Positions 26,998-34,326 of a stretch of DNA of 64,000 bases are shown one piece after another. Position 1 is the first letter of the stretch; the number at the start of each line of letters is the position of its first letter. Made by a program: the position numbers and the translations under genes. The stretch covers positions 117,247 to 181,246 of the forward strand of contig CAUTYX010000001.1 of the NCBI GenBank assembly GCA_963542695.1, given 5' to 3'. Source of the stretch: RUG100 sp963542695. GTDB lineage: Bacteria; Bacillota; Clostridia; Peptostreptococcales; Anaerovoracaceae. The notes under the pieces are model-generated. The model worked only from the letters and a program-made list of their open reading frames with translations. It had not been told where the DNA came from and did not search any database.

Positions 26998-27447
26998 ATA
27001 CAGATGTACTTTATGAACTTTTCTTTTTTGATATATATAGCATTGTAATGGAGACGATAGTTGAAACAATAAGAAGAGTTTCTGCTGTGTCATTTGTCTT
27101 GTCGATATGACTTGTCAACTGCAATAACATGATAATAATGACGGTCAAGTTTACTGCGATAATGACAAAGGCGCTTTCTAAAAGGGTACGATGCGACTTG
27201 GTTAATTTTGTTACAGTGTATGTTTTGTAAAAATGAGCAATAATAGCCAAAGCCAAAAACGCAGAGAAAATCATACAAAAAAGAACTAGAATCCTCAAGG
27301 ATGTAGTAGAATGTATAAGCTCGAACTGGATGAGTAGTAATAGTATGAAAGCTAATGAATTGCTCATGAGAATACCGGCTATAAAGTCTTTTTTCATGAT
27401 TGTCCTCTCCTCGTTAGCAAGAAATCTTAACGCACGAGTGCGTTGAA
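26977..27447. repeat. Pair of related 22-bp dyads flanking a small gene
   Basis: 26977-26998 and 27426-27447 match at 18 of 22 positions in direct orientation, both starting CTTAACGCA. Each is itself a dyad (AACGCAC-GA-GTGCGTT in the second). They bracket exactly the 128-codon membrane protein gene and the first one cuts off the Abi_2-like remnant. Confidence 0.55.
27011..27397 (-). CDS. Small four-helix membrane protein, unknown function
   Basis: 128 residues: four predicted membrane helices (about 8-25, 34-55, 72-93, 104-121), short loops and a lysine-serine-rich C-terminus. I do not recognise a family. The start at 27397 has GAGGAGAGG 7-8 bases upstream on the minus strand, so it is likely translated. 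AT-rich compared with the flanking housekeeping genes, and placed between two related dyads in an accessory patch. Confidence 0.7.
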   Translation of the reverse strand: MKKDFIAGILMSNSLAFILLLLIQFELIHSTTSLRILVLFCMIFSAFLALAIIAHFYKTYTVTKLTKSHRTLLESAFVIIAVNLTVIIIMLLQLTSHIDKTNDTAETLLIVSTIVSITMLYISKKKSS

Positions 27448-27509
27448 CGTACGTTAACTAATGATATTTGCGCGTTTACTCTGGTAGTGAGCACTATTCA
27501 TAAAATCCA

Positions 27510-28814
27510 TTATATCCTTTGAATCCGAGCATATAAATAGCCATGGCAATTGATAGATCCTCGGTTGCTAAATTGATATGAGAAGCCCAATCCTTCTTTG
27601 ATTTTTAATGCAATATCGTAAGCTAAATTAACGGGAACTGCATTGCCAACTTGTTTATACTGAGAACTGACGGTACCGGAAAACTGCCAATCATCAGGGA
27701 AGCTTTGACATCTTGCGTTTTCTCTAATCGTAAAGGGGCGTGCTTCTAAAGGATGGCATCTTTCGGTTTGCTTTTGGGAAGGGGATGTGAGAACGGTTAA
27801 AGATGGTTCGTCCATGCTTATGCGCCTTAGGATTCCTGTCCGTCCACCCTCCATATCCCAACAGGTTTTCATGTACTCTTTGGCAAGTTTTGGATCAATA
27901 TCTTTCCAGTATCCACCGGGAGGGACTAGCTCGAATAGTTTTCGCTTTTTTTCTCCGTAAGGAGTTCCCGGACTTTTTGGAATATCCGTTAGAATGTCTC
28001 TGAGAACGGGATTATAATTGTGAGGGGTTGGAAAATCGAAGTGAATTTTATTAAAAAGATCTTTGCGTATACCAATGGTTATTAGTCTTTCTCTTTTTTG
28101 TGCTACACCGTAGTCCCAAGCATTAAGCACTTTTTTTTCAACAATATAGCCGGTATGCTCAAATATATCTACAATGGTTTTGTATGTACGACCTTTATCG
28201 TGGGTAAGTAGTCCTCGAACGTTTTCGAACAAAAACATTTTTGGTTGTAGCTTTTCAAGAAAGACAGCATAATGATAAAATAGTGTGCCTCTTGCATCTT
28301 CCAATCCGAGACGTTTTCCTGCATAAGAAAAAGCCTGGCAAGGAGCACCGCCGGACAATAAATCTAGTTGACCTTTTTTTATATTAAATAGTATTTCTAA
28401 GTCTTGATTAGAAATATTAGCAATATCATCACAAATAACATTCCATTGGGGGCGATTGGTTTTTAGGGTATCTGCCGCACTTTTATCGAACTCAACAAGC
28501 CCGATTGTATCAAATCCTGCATTTTCTATGCCTAGAGCCAAACCACCGGCTCCGGCAAAAAGTTCTATGGTTGTAAATTTTCCGTTACTTGTACTATTCG
28601 AGATCTTAGAACTGGGTTTTGGTTTGAAACCCATAATATCGCCTATATTGCAATTGAGGGCTTCACATATTTTTTCTATGCTCTCCAGGGAAACGGACTC
28701 TCCCTTGCCGAGCTTTGCTAGAACGTTATAGCTTATTCCTGCAATTTCTTTTAAATCTGTTTTACTCATTTTTCGGCTGCTAAGTTCATTCCACAGCCCA
28801 TCATAACTAATCAT
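27510..28814 (-). CDS. DNA (cytosine-5-)-methyltransferase with N-terminal HTH domain
   Basis: 434 residues. The N-terminus (about 1-65, starting MISYDGLWNELSSRKMSKTD) is an XRE/Cro-type helix-turn-helix like those of small clostridial regulators. The rest is a C5-methyltransferase: motif I ELFAGAGGLALG, motif IV GGAPCQAFS with the catalytic cysteine (about 157), motif VI FENVRGLL, motif VIII QKRERLI and motif X GNAVPVNLAYD. The recognition sequence is unknown. No endonuclease or other methylase lies nearby, so it is an orphan or remnant of a restriction system. The HTH may self-regulate. I start at ATG 28814, where HTH similarity begins; an upstream in-frame start at 28889 adds residues without family support. 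Confidence 0.92.
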   Translation of the reverse strand: MISYDGLWNELSSRKMSKTDLKEIAGISYNVLAKLGKGESVSLESIEKICEALNCNIGDIMGFKPKPSSKISNSTSNGKFTTIELFAGAGGLALGIENAGFDTIGLVEFDKSAADTLKTNRPQWNVICDDIANISNQDLEILFNIKKGQLDLLSGGAPCQAFSYAGKRLGLEDARGTLFYHYAVFLEKLQPKMFLFENVRGLLTHDKGRTYKTIVDIFEHTGYIVEKKVLNAWDYGVAQKRERLITIGIRKDLFNKIHFDFPTPHNYNPVLRDILTDIPKSPGTPYGEKKRKLFELVPPGGYWKDIDPKLAKEYMKTCWDMEGGRTGILRRISMDEPSLTVLTSPSQKQTERCHPLEARPFTIRENARCQSFPDDWQFSGTVSSQYKQVGNAVPVNLAYDIALKIKEGLGFSYQFSNRGSINCHGYLYARIQRI

Positions 28815-28931
28815 AGTAATGCACTCGCTTTTTATATGGTTATTGAAATCTAATGATATCGTGAGATAAGTGTAACATAAAAAGAACATTTGTTCAACGA
28901 AGGTGCAGGATAATTTGGAGGAAATAAAAAA

Positions 28932-29078
28932 CTGAAAGATAGAATTATAGATGCAGCCAGGAAGATTTTATTTAGATTATGTAAAATCAAAGAGATAAAA
29001 ACTCCTATACCACCAAAGACTTTATTTACAATTACTGTTATTAGTCTAATTGCATGGATTTTGTTAAAAAAGGAATAA
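28932..29078 (+). CDS. Possible small membrane protein with CTG start
   Basis: A 48-codon frame behind a strong TTGGAGGA (28915-28922), with CTG at 28932 as the best-spaced start. It encodes a basic amphipathic N-terminus (KDRIIDAARKILFR) and a C-terminal membrane segment (TLFTITVISLIAWILL) ending in KKE. No ATG, GTG or TTG exists at a usable position. Could be a translated small protein, a toxin-like peptide, or a decayed gene. The remainder of 28815-29278 holds the leader described for the next gene. Confidence 0.3.
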   Translation: MKDRIIDAARKILFRLCKIKEIKTPIPPKTLFTITVISLIAWILLKKE

Positions 29079-29278
29079 TAAGTCTACCTTAACTGGAGAA
29101 TTAGTGGGAAACTTAAATATATTGTTATAAATTTATCAGGAATTTAGATTGACTCTATCGTGGGTGTAGCAGTTAACCTAAAGTTGCTGGGGAGCTGACA
29201 TGAGTCAGAGGAGCCACAGCACAATTAAATCGATAATCTTTAATTTTTAAAGGATTTTCATTTTAAGGAGGAACTAAA

Positions 29279-29707
29279 ATGGTTGGAACAAAAGTAACAT
29301 TGAGAGTTCGTATGTCCAGCGGTGACGCTCACTATGCTGGCGAGCTGGTAAACGGATCCCTGATTCTTGGATTCTGGGGAGATGTTGGTACAGAATTGGC
29401 TGTAAGACTGCACGGTGATGAATCCCTGTTTGCCGGATACAAAGACGTTCGTTTCACAGCTCCTGTATATGCTGGTGACTTCTGTGAATATGTTGGTTGG
29501 ATTGAAAAGGCTGGAAACACTTCCCTGACCTGCAAATTCGAAGCTTACAAATATATCCAGTTGACAAGAAACCCAGAAGAAGCTCTGTCTGCTGCTGACG
29601 TAATGAAAGAAAAGGTTCTGATTGCAGAAGCAACAGGAACACTGGTTGTTAAGAAAGATATGCAGAGAGACGAAATCGGTGCTGACCCTGCATTCCTGAA
29701 GAGATAA
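29279..29707 (+). CDS. Beta-alanyl-CoA:ammonia lyase-like hotdog protein, copy 1
   Basis: 142 residues, single hotdog fold. The segments RMSSGDAHYAGELVNG, WGDVGTEL, FTAPVYAGDFCEYVGWIEK and TCKFEAYK closely follow beta-alanyl-CoA ammonia-lyase of Clostridium propionicum, which also has two tandem genes (acl1, acl2). That enzyme reversibly eliminates ammonia from beta-alanyl-CoA to give acryloyl-CoA. The related 3-aminobutyryl-CoA lyase (Kal) of lysine fermentation is the alternative, but no other lysine-fermentation genes are seen. TTAAGGAGG lies just upstream. Codon choice (AAC, CTG, GAC-rich) suggests high expression. Confidence 0.82.
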   Translation: MVGTKVTLRVRMSSGDAHYAGELVNGSLILGFWGDVGTELAVRLHGDESLFAGYKDVRFTAPVYAGDFCEYVGWIEKAGNTSLTCKFEAYKYIQLTRNPEEALSAADVMKEKVLIAEATGTLVVKKDMQRDEIGADPAFLKR

Positions 29708-29766
29708 GAATAGCTTAGGAAATCACTGATTACTACGAGAACGAATACTTTTAGGAGGATATAAAA

Positions 29767-30195
29767 ATGATTGGAACAAAAGTGACACTGAGAGTTCGTA
29801 TGTCCAGCGGCGAAGCTCACTACGCTGGCGAATTGGTAAATGGATCTCACATCGTTGACTTCTGGGGAGATGTTGGTACAGAATTGGCTATCAGACTCCA
29901 CGGAGACGAATCTCTGTTCTTGGGATATGAATACATCAACTTCACAGCTCCGGTATACGCTGGTGACTTCTGTGAATACGTAGGCTGGATTGAAAAGGCT
30001 GGAAACACTTCCCTCACTTGCAAATTCGAAGCTTACAAATACATTCAGCTGACAAGAAAACCGGAAGACGCTCTGTCTGCTGCTGACGTTCTTGATGAAA
30101 AGGTTTTGATTGGAGAAGCAGTTGGTACTCTGGTTGTTAAGAAAGGCATGCAGAGAGCTGACAAGGGTGGAGACCCGGCGTTCCAGAACAGATAG
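29767..30195 (+). CDS. Beta-alanyl-CoA:ammonia lyase-like hotdog protein, copy 2
   Basis: 142 residues, about 83% identical to the preceding copy by direct comparison (24 differences), with no gaps. Differences concentrate around residues 28-31 and 52-57 and at the C-terminus, while the HYAGELVNG, GDVGTEL and GWIEKAGNTS blocks are unchanged. Own TTAGGAGG ribosome binding site, 59 bases after copy 1, then a strong terminator, so the pair forms one transcript. In the C. propionicum case the two copies are nearly identical isoenzymes; here divergence is enough to allow different substrates or a hetero-oligomer. That is inference. Confidence 0.82.
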   Translation: MIGTKVTLRVRMSSGEAHYAGELVNGSHIVDFWGDVGTELAIRLHGDESLFLGYEYINFTAPVYAGDFCEYVGWIEKAGNTSLTCKFEAYKYIQLTRKPEDALSAADVLDEKVLIGEAVGTLVVKKGMQRADKGGDPAFQNR

Positions 30196-30226
30196 TCTGG
30201 AAACAATCCATAAATAATAAGTAATC

Positions 30227-30261
30227 AAAAGACATCCTGCCGTGGCAGGATGTCTTTTATA
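30227..30261 (+). terminator. Terminator after the ammonia-lyase pair
   Basis: AAAAGACATCCTGC and GCAGGATGTCTTTT form a perfect 14-bp stem with a 4-nt loop, ending in T residues (30227-30258). Confidence 0.9.
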
Positions 30262-30316
30262 TAAAGAAAATGAAGCTAAAAATGGACAATTTCAATAAAA
30301 CTATTAAAAAGCTGTG

Positions 30317-31198
30317 TTAGACTTTTTTCACCGGCATGATGATTTTAGTAACACGGGCAGCGTTGTTGGTTACATCCAAAGGCGATACAATGTATTCTTC
30401 GGATGTTGGGCCTACTACCTCATAGCCATGCTGATGACTCCATTGTAAAATGGCAATATGGGTCTTGATGATTTCTTCGTAATCCCCCAGGTGATGTGCC
30501 GTTGCTGCAGTAAATCCCCCCCAGGAACGAAACATATCGGCGATTGGCGATTGGCGAGAGCGCAATGCCGTTCGGTGATCTGTTAGAATTCCAAATTCCA
30601 CATCACAGTCATTCATTAAAAACTGATCCAAGGTTTTGGCGTGGTAGGTGAGAATTACCGGACTGCTACTGTGGATGCCGTACTCATCGCACATATCATA
30701 TAAGGTTTGCCATCGATCTAAGGAAACATCCGTACTGCGGTACTGTTTCATGACTTTTCGTGTGGAAAACATGGTAGTGGCCGGGATTTCTTCGATTTTC
30801 ACCTGTACGTTGCTGTTTGGATTTTGTTTGTCGTGTTGCTGTACAATTTCAGAACCGGTAGAAACCCGGTGAAGCAGCGACTGACAAGCTTCCATTTTGG
30901 CATTGAGCAAGTCAATTTCTTCTATTATAGTTTGGCAACGGTAGTTTACCTTCTCTTCAATGGTAGCAAGGTCGGACCTAGAAATTAATTCCTTAATGTC
31001 TTTTAAGCAAAAGCCCAGACTACGTAAACGACGGATGCAGAGAATCGTGGTCATCTGATCCTTACTGTAATATCTGTAGTTGCTGTCATTATCACGATAT
31101 TCCGGCTTTAACAAGTCGATTTCATCGTAATAGCGAAGGGTCTTAATGGGAATGTTACAAGCTGTTGAAACCTTCCCGATTGAATACCGTTCCGTCAT
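30317..31198 (-). CDS. MerR-family regulator with GyrI-like effector domain
   Basis: 293 residues. N-terminal MerR winged helix (IGKVSTACNIPIKTLRYYDEIDLLKP, here cited by its parts IGKVS and LRYYDEI), a dimerising coiled coil (about 80-125) and a C-terminal SOUL/GyrI-like ligand-binding domain (about 135-293). It resembles BmrR-type regulators, which sense organic compounds. It lies between the ammonia-lyase pair (convergent) and a CoA-transferase (divergent), with repeated operator-like sequences in the divergent gap, so it probably controls one or both. Ligand unknown. Confidence 0.88.
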   Translation of the reverse strand: MTERYSIGKVSTACNIPIKTLRYYDEIDLLKPEYRDNDSNYRYYSKDQMTTILCIRRLRSLGFCLKDIKELISRSDLATIEEKVNYRCQTIIEEIDLLNAKMEACQSLLHRVSTGSEIVQQHDKQNPNSNVQVKIEEIPATTMFSTRKVMKQYRSTDVSLDRWQTLYDMCDEYGIHSSSPVILTYHAKTLDQFLMNDCDVEFGILTDHRTALRSRQSPIADMFRSWGGFTAATAHHLGDYEEIIKTHIAILQWSHQHGYEVVGPTSEEYIVSPLDVTNNAARVTKIIMPVKKV

Positions 31199-31254
31199 GA
31201 AAAATCACCTCTCCTTAATTTGTATTGTACTGGAAGGATTGGGAGAATTCAAGA

Positions 31255-31356
31255 GAAACTATCCACATGGTGGAATGTTTTTTGAACTTGTTTTGAATTT
31301 AACATATAAAAGTCTGACAATTTCAAAACTATCCACCACATGTATGATTTTTTGAA
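31255..31356. promoter_or_regulatory. Two operator-like repeats in the merR/CoA-transferase gap
   Basis: Two imperfect ~32-bp direct repeats (about 31255-31286 and 31325-31356) share ACTATCCAC and TTTTTTGAA. The first contains the dyad TCCAC-ATG-GTGGA (31262-31274). Their place between divergent genes fits binding sites for the MerR protein. Confidence 0.4.
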
Positions 31357-31459
31357 AAGAGATACCATAAAGAGAGAATGCACAATTATGATAGTTGACT
31401 CTCCAACAGGGGAACTCCGGATAATTATTTCTATATGGGTGATAAAATCAACTGGAATG

Positions 31460-31468
31460 TGCTATAAT
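31460..31468 (+). promoter_or_regulatory. Extended -10 promoter before the CoA-transferase
   Basis: TGCTATAAT, an extended -10 hexamer, at 31460-31468, about 75 bases before the gene. No good -35 is seen, as is common for extended -10 promoters. Confidence 0.55.
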
Positions 31469-31542
31469 ATTACTTATGGCCGGTTTTTGGCGGCCCAGTG
31501 TTTTATCAAGATGCGATTTTAAGTATTTAGAGGAGTAGTAAA

Positions 31543-32727
31543 ATGGCAAAACAAGCATTAGAAGGAATCAAGATCGTTGACCTGACCAGTGCACTGAGCG
31601 GTCCTTTTGCGACCATGTTCTTTGCAGACTTCGGTGCAGAAGTAATTAAGGTTGAACCTATTGGAGGAGAACAGTCCAGAGCATGGGGTCCTTTCCTGCA
31701 CGAAAGTGGTGAAAGTAACTTCTATGGAAACTTCAACCGTAACAAAAAGGGCGTATCTCTAAACCTGAAATCAGAAAAAGGTTTGGAAATGCTCTACGAT
31801 TTAGTAAAAGATGCAGATTTCTTCTGGGAAAACTACAGAGGTGGCGTAACAAAGAGATTAAAGATTGACTATGATACAATCAAACAGATCAATCCTAATA
31901 TCATCTATGTATCCGGATCCGGATTCGGAACAGACAGCCCGATTTCCTACAGACCATGTTATGACGTTGTATCTCAGGCAATGGCCGGTATGATGAACTT
32001 GACAGGATATGAAGATCAGGATCCGGTAAAGGTTGGACCATCTGTTGCTGACCACGTATCCGGAATCTACCAGGCTGTTGGTGCCCTCATTGCACTGCAC
32101 CACAGAAAACAGACCGGAAAAGGACAGTTCGTAGACGTTGCTATGTTCGATACCATCTTCAGCTTGCTGGAGAATGCAGTTCCAAACTACACCGTAGACG
32201 GACAGATTGACCAGAGAAACGGAAACATCGACCCATCCATCGCACCATTTGACGTATACAAGGTTAAAGATGGATCTTGTGCAGTTGGCGTAGGTAATGA
32301 CCGTCTGTGGGAAAAATTCTGCAGATACATTGGAAAAGAAGAACTGCTGGAAGACGAACGCTTTAAGACAAACGTTCTCCGTGTAGAAAACTACAAGGGT
32401 GGATTACAGGAAATCATGCAGGAATGGGCTTCCCAGTACACCAAGAAGGAAATGGAAGCTATGATGGACGAAGCAGGAATCCCATGTGGACCTGTAATGG
32501 ACATGAAGGAAGTTATCGAACATCCACAGACAAAGGCCAGAGACCTGCTGGTAAAGGTTAAGCACCCAATCGATGGAGATGTAGAAGTACAGGGTGTTGT
32601 TCCTAAGCTTTCTGAAACCCCGGCCAAGCTGACAACAGCTGCTCCAATGGTTGGACAGGACAACTGTGAAGTATTCGGCATTACCAAAGAAGAAGAAGCC
32701 AAACTCAAAGAAGAAGGCGTTCTGTAA
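31543..32727 (+). CDS. Family III (CaiB/BaiF) CoA-transferase
   Basis: 394 residues, normal for the intertwined-dimer CoA-transferases. N-terminal KIVDLTSALSGPFATMFFADFGAEVIKVE type start (seen as VDLTSALSGPFA and ADFGAEVIKVE), NRNKKGVSLNL, and a VDVAMFD stretch at about 196-202 where the family's nucleophilic aspartate falls. Moves CoA between short-chain carboxylic acids; the substrate is not determined by sequence. Near two beta-alanyl-CoA lyase-like genes it could activate beta-alanine or a related amino acid. GAGGAG precedes ATG. Codon use is strongly biased as in the lyase genes, suggesting high expression. Confidence 0.93.
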   Translation: MAKQALEGIKIVDLTSALSGPFATMFFADFGAEVIKVEPIGGEQSRAWGPFLHESGESNFYGNFNRNKKGVSLNLKSEKGLEMLYDLVKDADFFWENYRGGVTKRLKIDYDTIKQINPNIIYVSGSGFGTDSPISYRPCYDVVSQAMAGMMNLTGYEDQDPVKVGPSVADHVSGIYQAVGALIALHHRKQTGKGQFVDVAMFDTIFSLLENAVPNYTVDGQIDQRNGNIDPSIAPFDVYKVKDGSCAVGVGNDRLWEKFCRYIGKEELLEDERFKTNVLRVENYKGGLQEIMQEWASQYTKKEMEAMMDEAGIPCGPVMDMKEVIEHPQTKARDLLVKVKHPIDGDVEVQGVVPKLSETPAKLTTAAPMVGQDNCEVFGITKEEEAKLKEEGVL

Positions 32728-32785
32728 AAATAGAATACAACAGTAGATATATTTCGTAATAGAAATACTATCTGAGGATGAGAGG

Positions 32786-32815
32786 AGAACCTTGCCGGAA
32801 GGCAGGGTTCTTCTT
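32786..32815 (+). terminator. Terminator after the CoA-transferase
   Basis: GAACCTTGCC (32787-32796) pairs with GGCAGGGTTC (32801-32810, one G-U) around GGAA, followed by TTCTT. Confidence 0.75.
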
Positions 32816-32997
32816 ATGTTCTTTAGAGATGATGCAAGCTATTAGATTGCTTTACTTTTTTAACGATGTTGCCTATTTGTCTAAAAGGAGAAACTCTCAG
32901 CCGGTGAAAATATTGACAGTGATTTTTCGTGGTGGTAGGATGGGAAAGTACTTTTTCCTACATATTATATATACAAATATGGATAGAGGGTTATGTT

Positions 32998-34260
32998 ATG
33001 CAAGAGATATTATCGATTCTAATTTTTGTCATTGTTATGATAGCTATCATGACGGAAAAGATTCATCGTACAGCGGCGGCGCTAACAGGAGCTGCAGCGT
33101 TGATGGTGTTGCACATTTTGTCTGTGGATCAAGCCATTGGCTATATTGATTTTAATACTATCGGTGTGTTGGTGGGGATGATGCTCTTTGTAGGTGTCAT
33201 TAAACAATCAGGGCTATTTGAATATGCATCGGTAAAAGCTGCCAAACTGGCTAAAGGAGATCCGTGGAGAATCCTAGTTGCCTTTGTTATTTTGACAGCC
33301 GTATTATCCGCTTTCCTAGACAATGTCACAACAGTGTTGCTGGTTGGGCCTATGAGCATTACTATTGCACGGATGCTGGGCATTGATCCTATTCCCATGC
33401 TTCTTTGTCAAATTTTCGCATCCAACATTGGAGGCACTGCCACACTGATCGGGGATCCTCCAAACATTATGATTGGCAGCAAAGCCGGTCTTTCCTTCAT
33501 GGATTTCATTACCAATACAGGTGGTATATGCGTAGTTATCCTTGCCGTGATGCTGGTAGGTATGAAATTCCTCTATGGCAAAAATATGTCTGCAGACCCA
33601 GAGAAAATTCAGGAAATCATGGTATTAGATGCGAAAAAGCAAATACGAGACAAGACCTTGATGATAAAGGCCTTGGTGATGATTGTCTTTATTGTATTGG
33701 GCTTTGTTCTTCATAGCCAGCTGGGGTATGAATCTTCTGTAGTTGCCCTGACAGCCGGTGGCGTCATGATGGTCATTGGAAAACAAGATGTAGAAATGGT
33801 TGTTCACGAAGTGGAATGGCCGACGATTCTATTTTTCATCGGACTGTTCATCGTCGTTGGCGGTATGGTACAGACCGGTGTTATCAAGCAACTGGCAGAG
33901 TTGATGATCAATGTGACAGCCGGTCATCCGGTAGCTACTATGATGGTGTTACTGTGGGCCTCTGCTATATTATCATCCTTCCTGGACAACATTCCGTTTG
34001 TGGCAACATTGATTCCATTGGTAATTGCCATGGGTAACAGCGGTGTGGATATTGCGCCTCTTTGGTGGTGCATTTCTCTGGGAGCTTGTCTTGGCGGCAA
34101 CGGAACACTTATTGGTGCTTCGGCTAACGTGGTTCTTTCCAGTATTGCAACAAGAGAAGGTTACCCGATTACTTTTGGAAAGTACATGAAAACAGGCTTC
34201 CCGGTAATGCTGCTGTCCGTAGCCATTGCCATGGTATATATCCTTATTCGTTACGCATAA
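32998..34260 (+). CDS. ArsB/NhaD-type (ion transporter superfamily) permease
   Basis: 420 residues, about 11-12 membrane helices with the two-fold repeat of this superfamily: SAFLDNVTTVLL with IGGTATLIGDPPN in the first half and SSFLDNIPFVAT with GGNGTLIGASANVV in the second. These paired hairpin motifs are shared by Na+/H+ antiporters, arsenite and dicarboxylate/citrate permeases, so the substrate is open. I place the start at ATG 32998, 7 bases after TAGAGGG; a longer frame begins at 32929. It follows the CoA-transferase but behind a terminator, so any role in the same pathway is only suggested by position. Confidence 0.9.
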   Translation: MQEILSILIFVIVMIAIMTEKIHRTAAALTGAAALMVLHILSVDQAIGYIDFNTIGVLVGMMLFVGVIKQSGLFEYASVKAAKLAKGDPWRILVAFVILTAVLSAFLDNVTTVLLVGPMSITIARMLGIDPIPMLLCQIFASNIGGTATLIGDPPNIMIGSKAGLSFMDFITNTGGICVVILAVMLVGMKFLYGKNMSADPEKIQEIMVLDAKKQIRDKTLMIKALVMIVFIVLGFVLHSQLGYESSVVALTAGGVMMVIGKQDVEMVVHEVEWPTILFFIGLFIVVGGMVQTGVIKQLAELMINVTAGHPVATMMVLLWASAILSSFLDNIPFVATLIPLVIAMGNSGVDIAPLWWCISLGACLGGNGTLIGASANVVLSSIATREGYPITFGKYMKTGFPVMLLSVAIAMVYILIRYA

Positions 34261-34326
34261 GAAAAGCTTCGTGCAAGGGTTCCCTGCATTGCTTCGTAAC
34301 AATATAGAGACAAATTGCAAGAAACG

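Noticed and set aside
26977..27447. Integron attC sites around the small membrane protein gene
   Set aside because: The dyads are too short and lack the GTTRRRY/RYYYAAC core pair; no integrase is present.
29279..30195. 3-aminobutyryl-CoA ammonia-lyase of the lysine fermentation pathway
   Set aside because: Sequence phrases fit beta-alanyl-CoA ammonia-lyase better (GWIEKxGN, TCKFEA), and none of kamA, kamDE, kdd or kce is nearby. Not fully excluded.
32785..32997. CoA-transferase and ArsB/NhaD-like permease as one operon
   Set aside because: A terminator hairpin and a 270-base gap lie between them, so common transcription is not supported, although a shared pathway is still possible.
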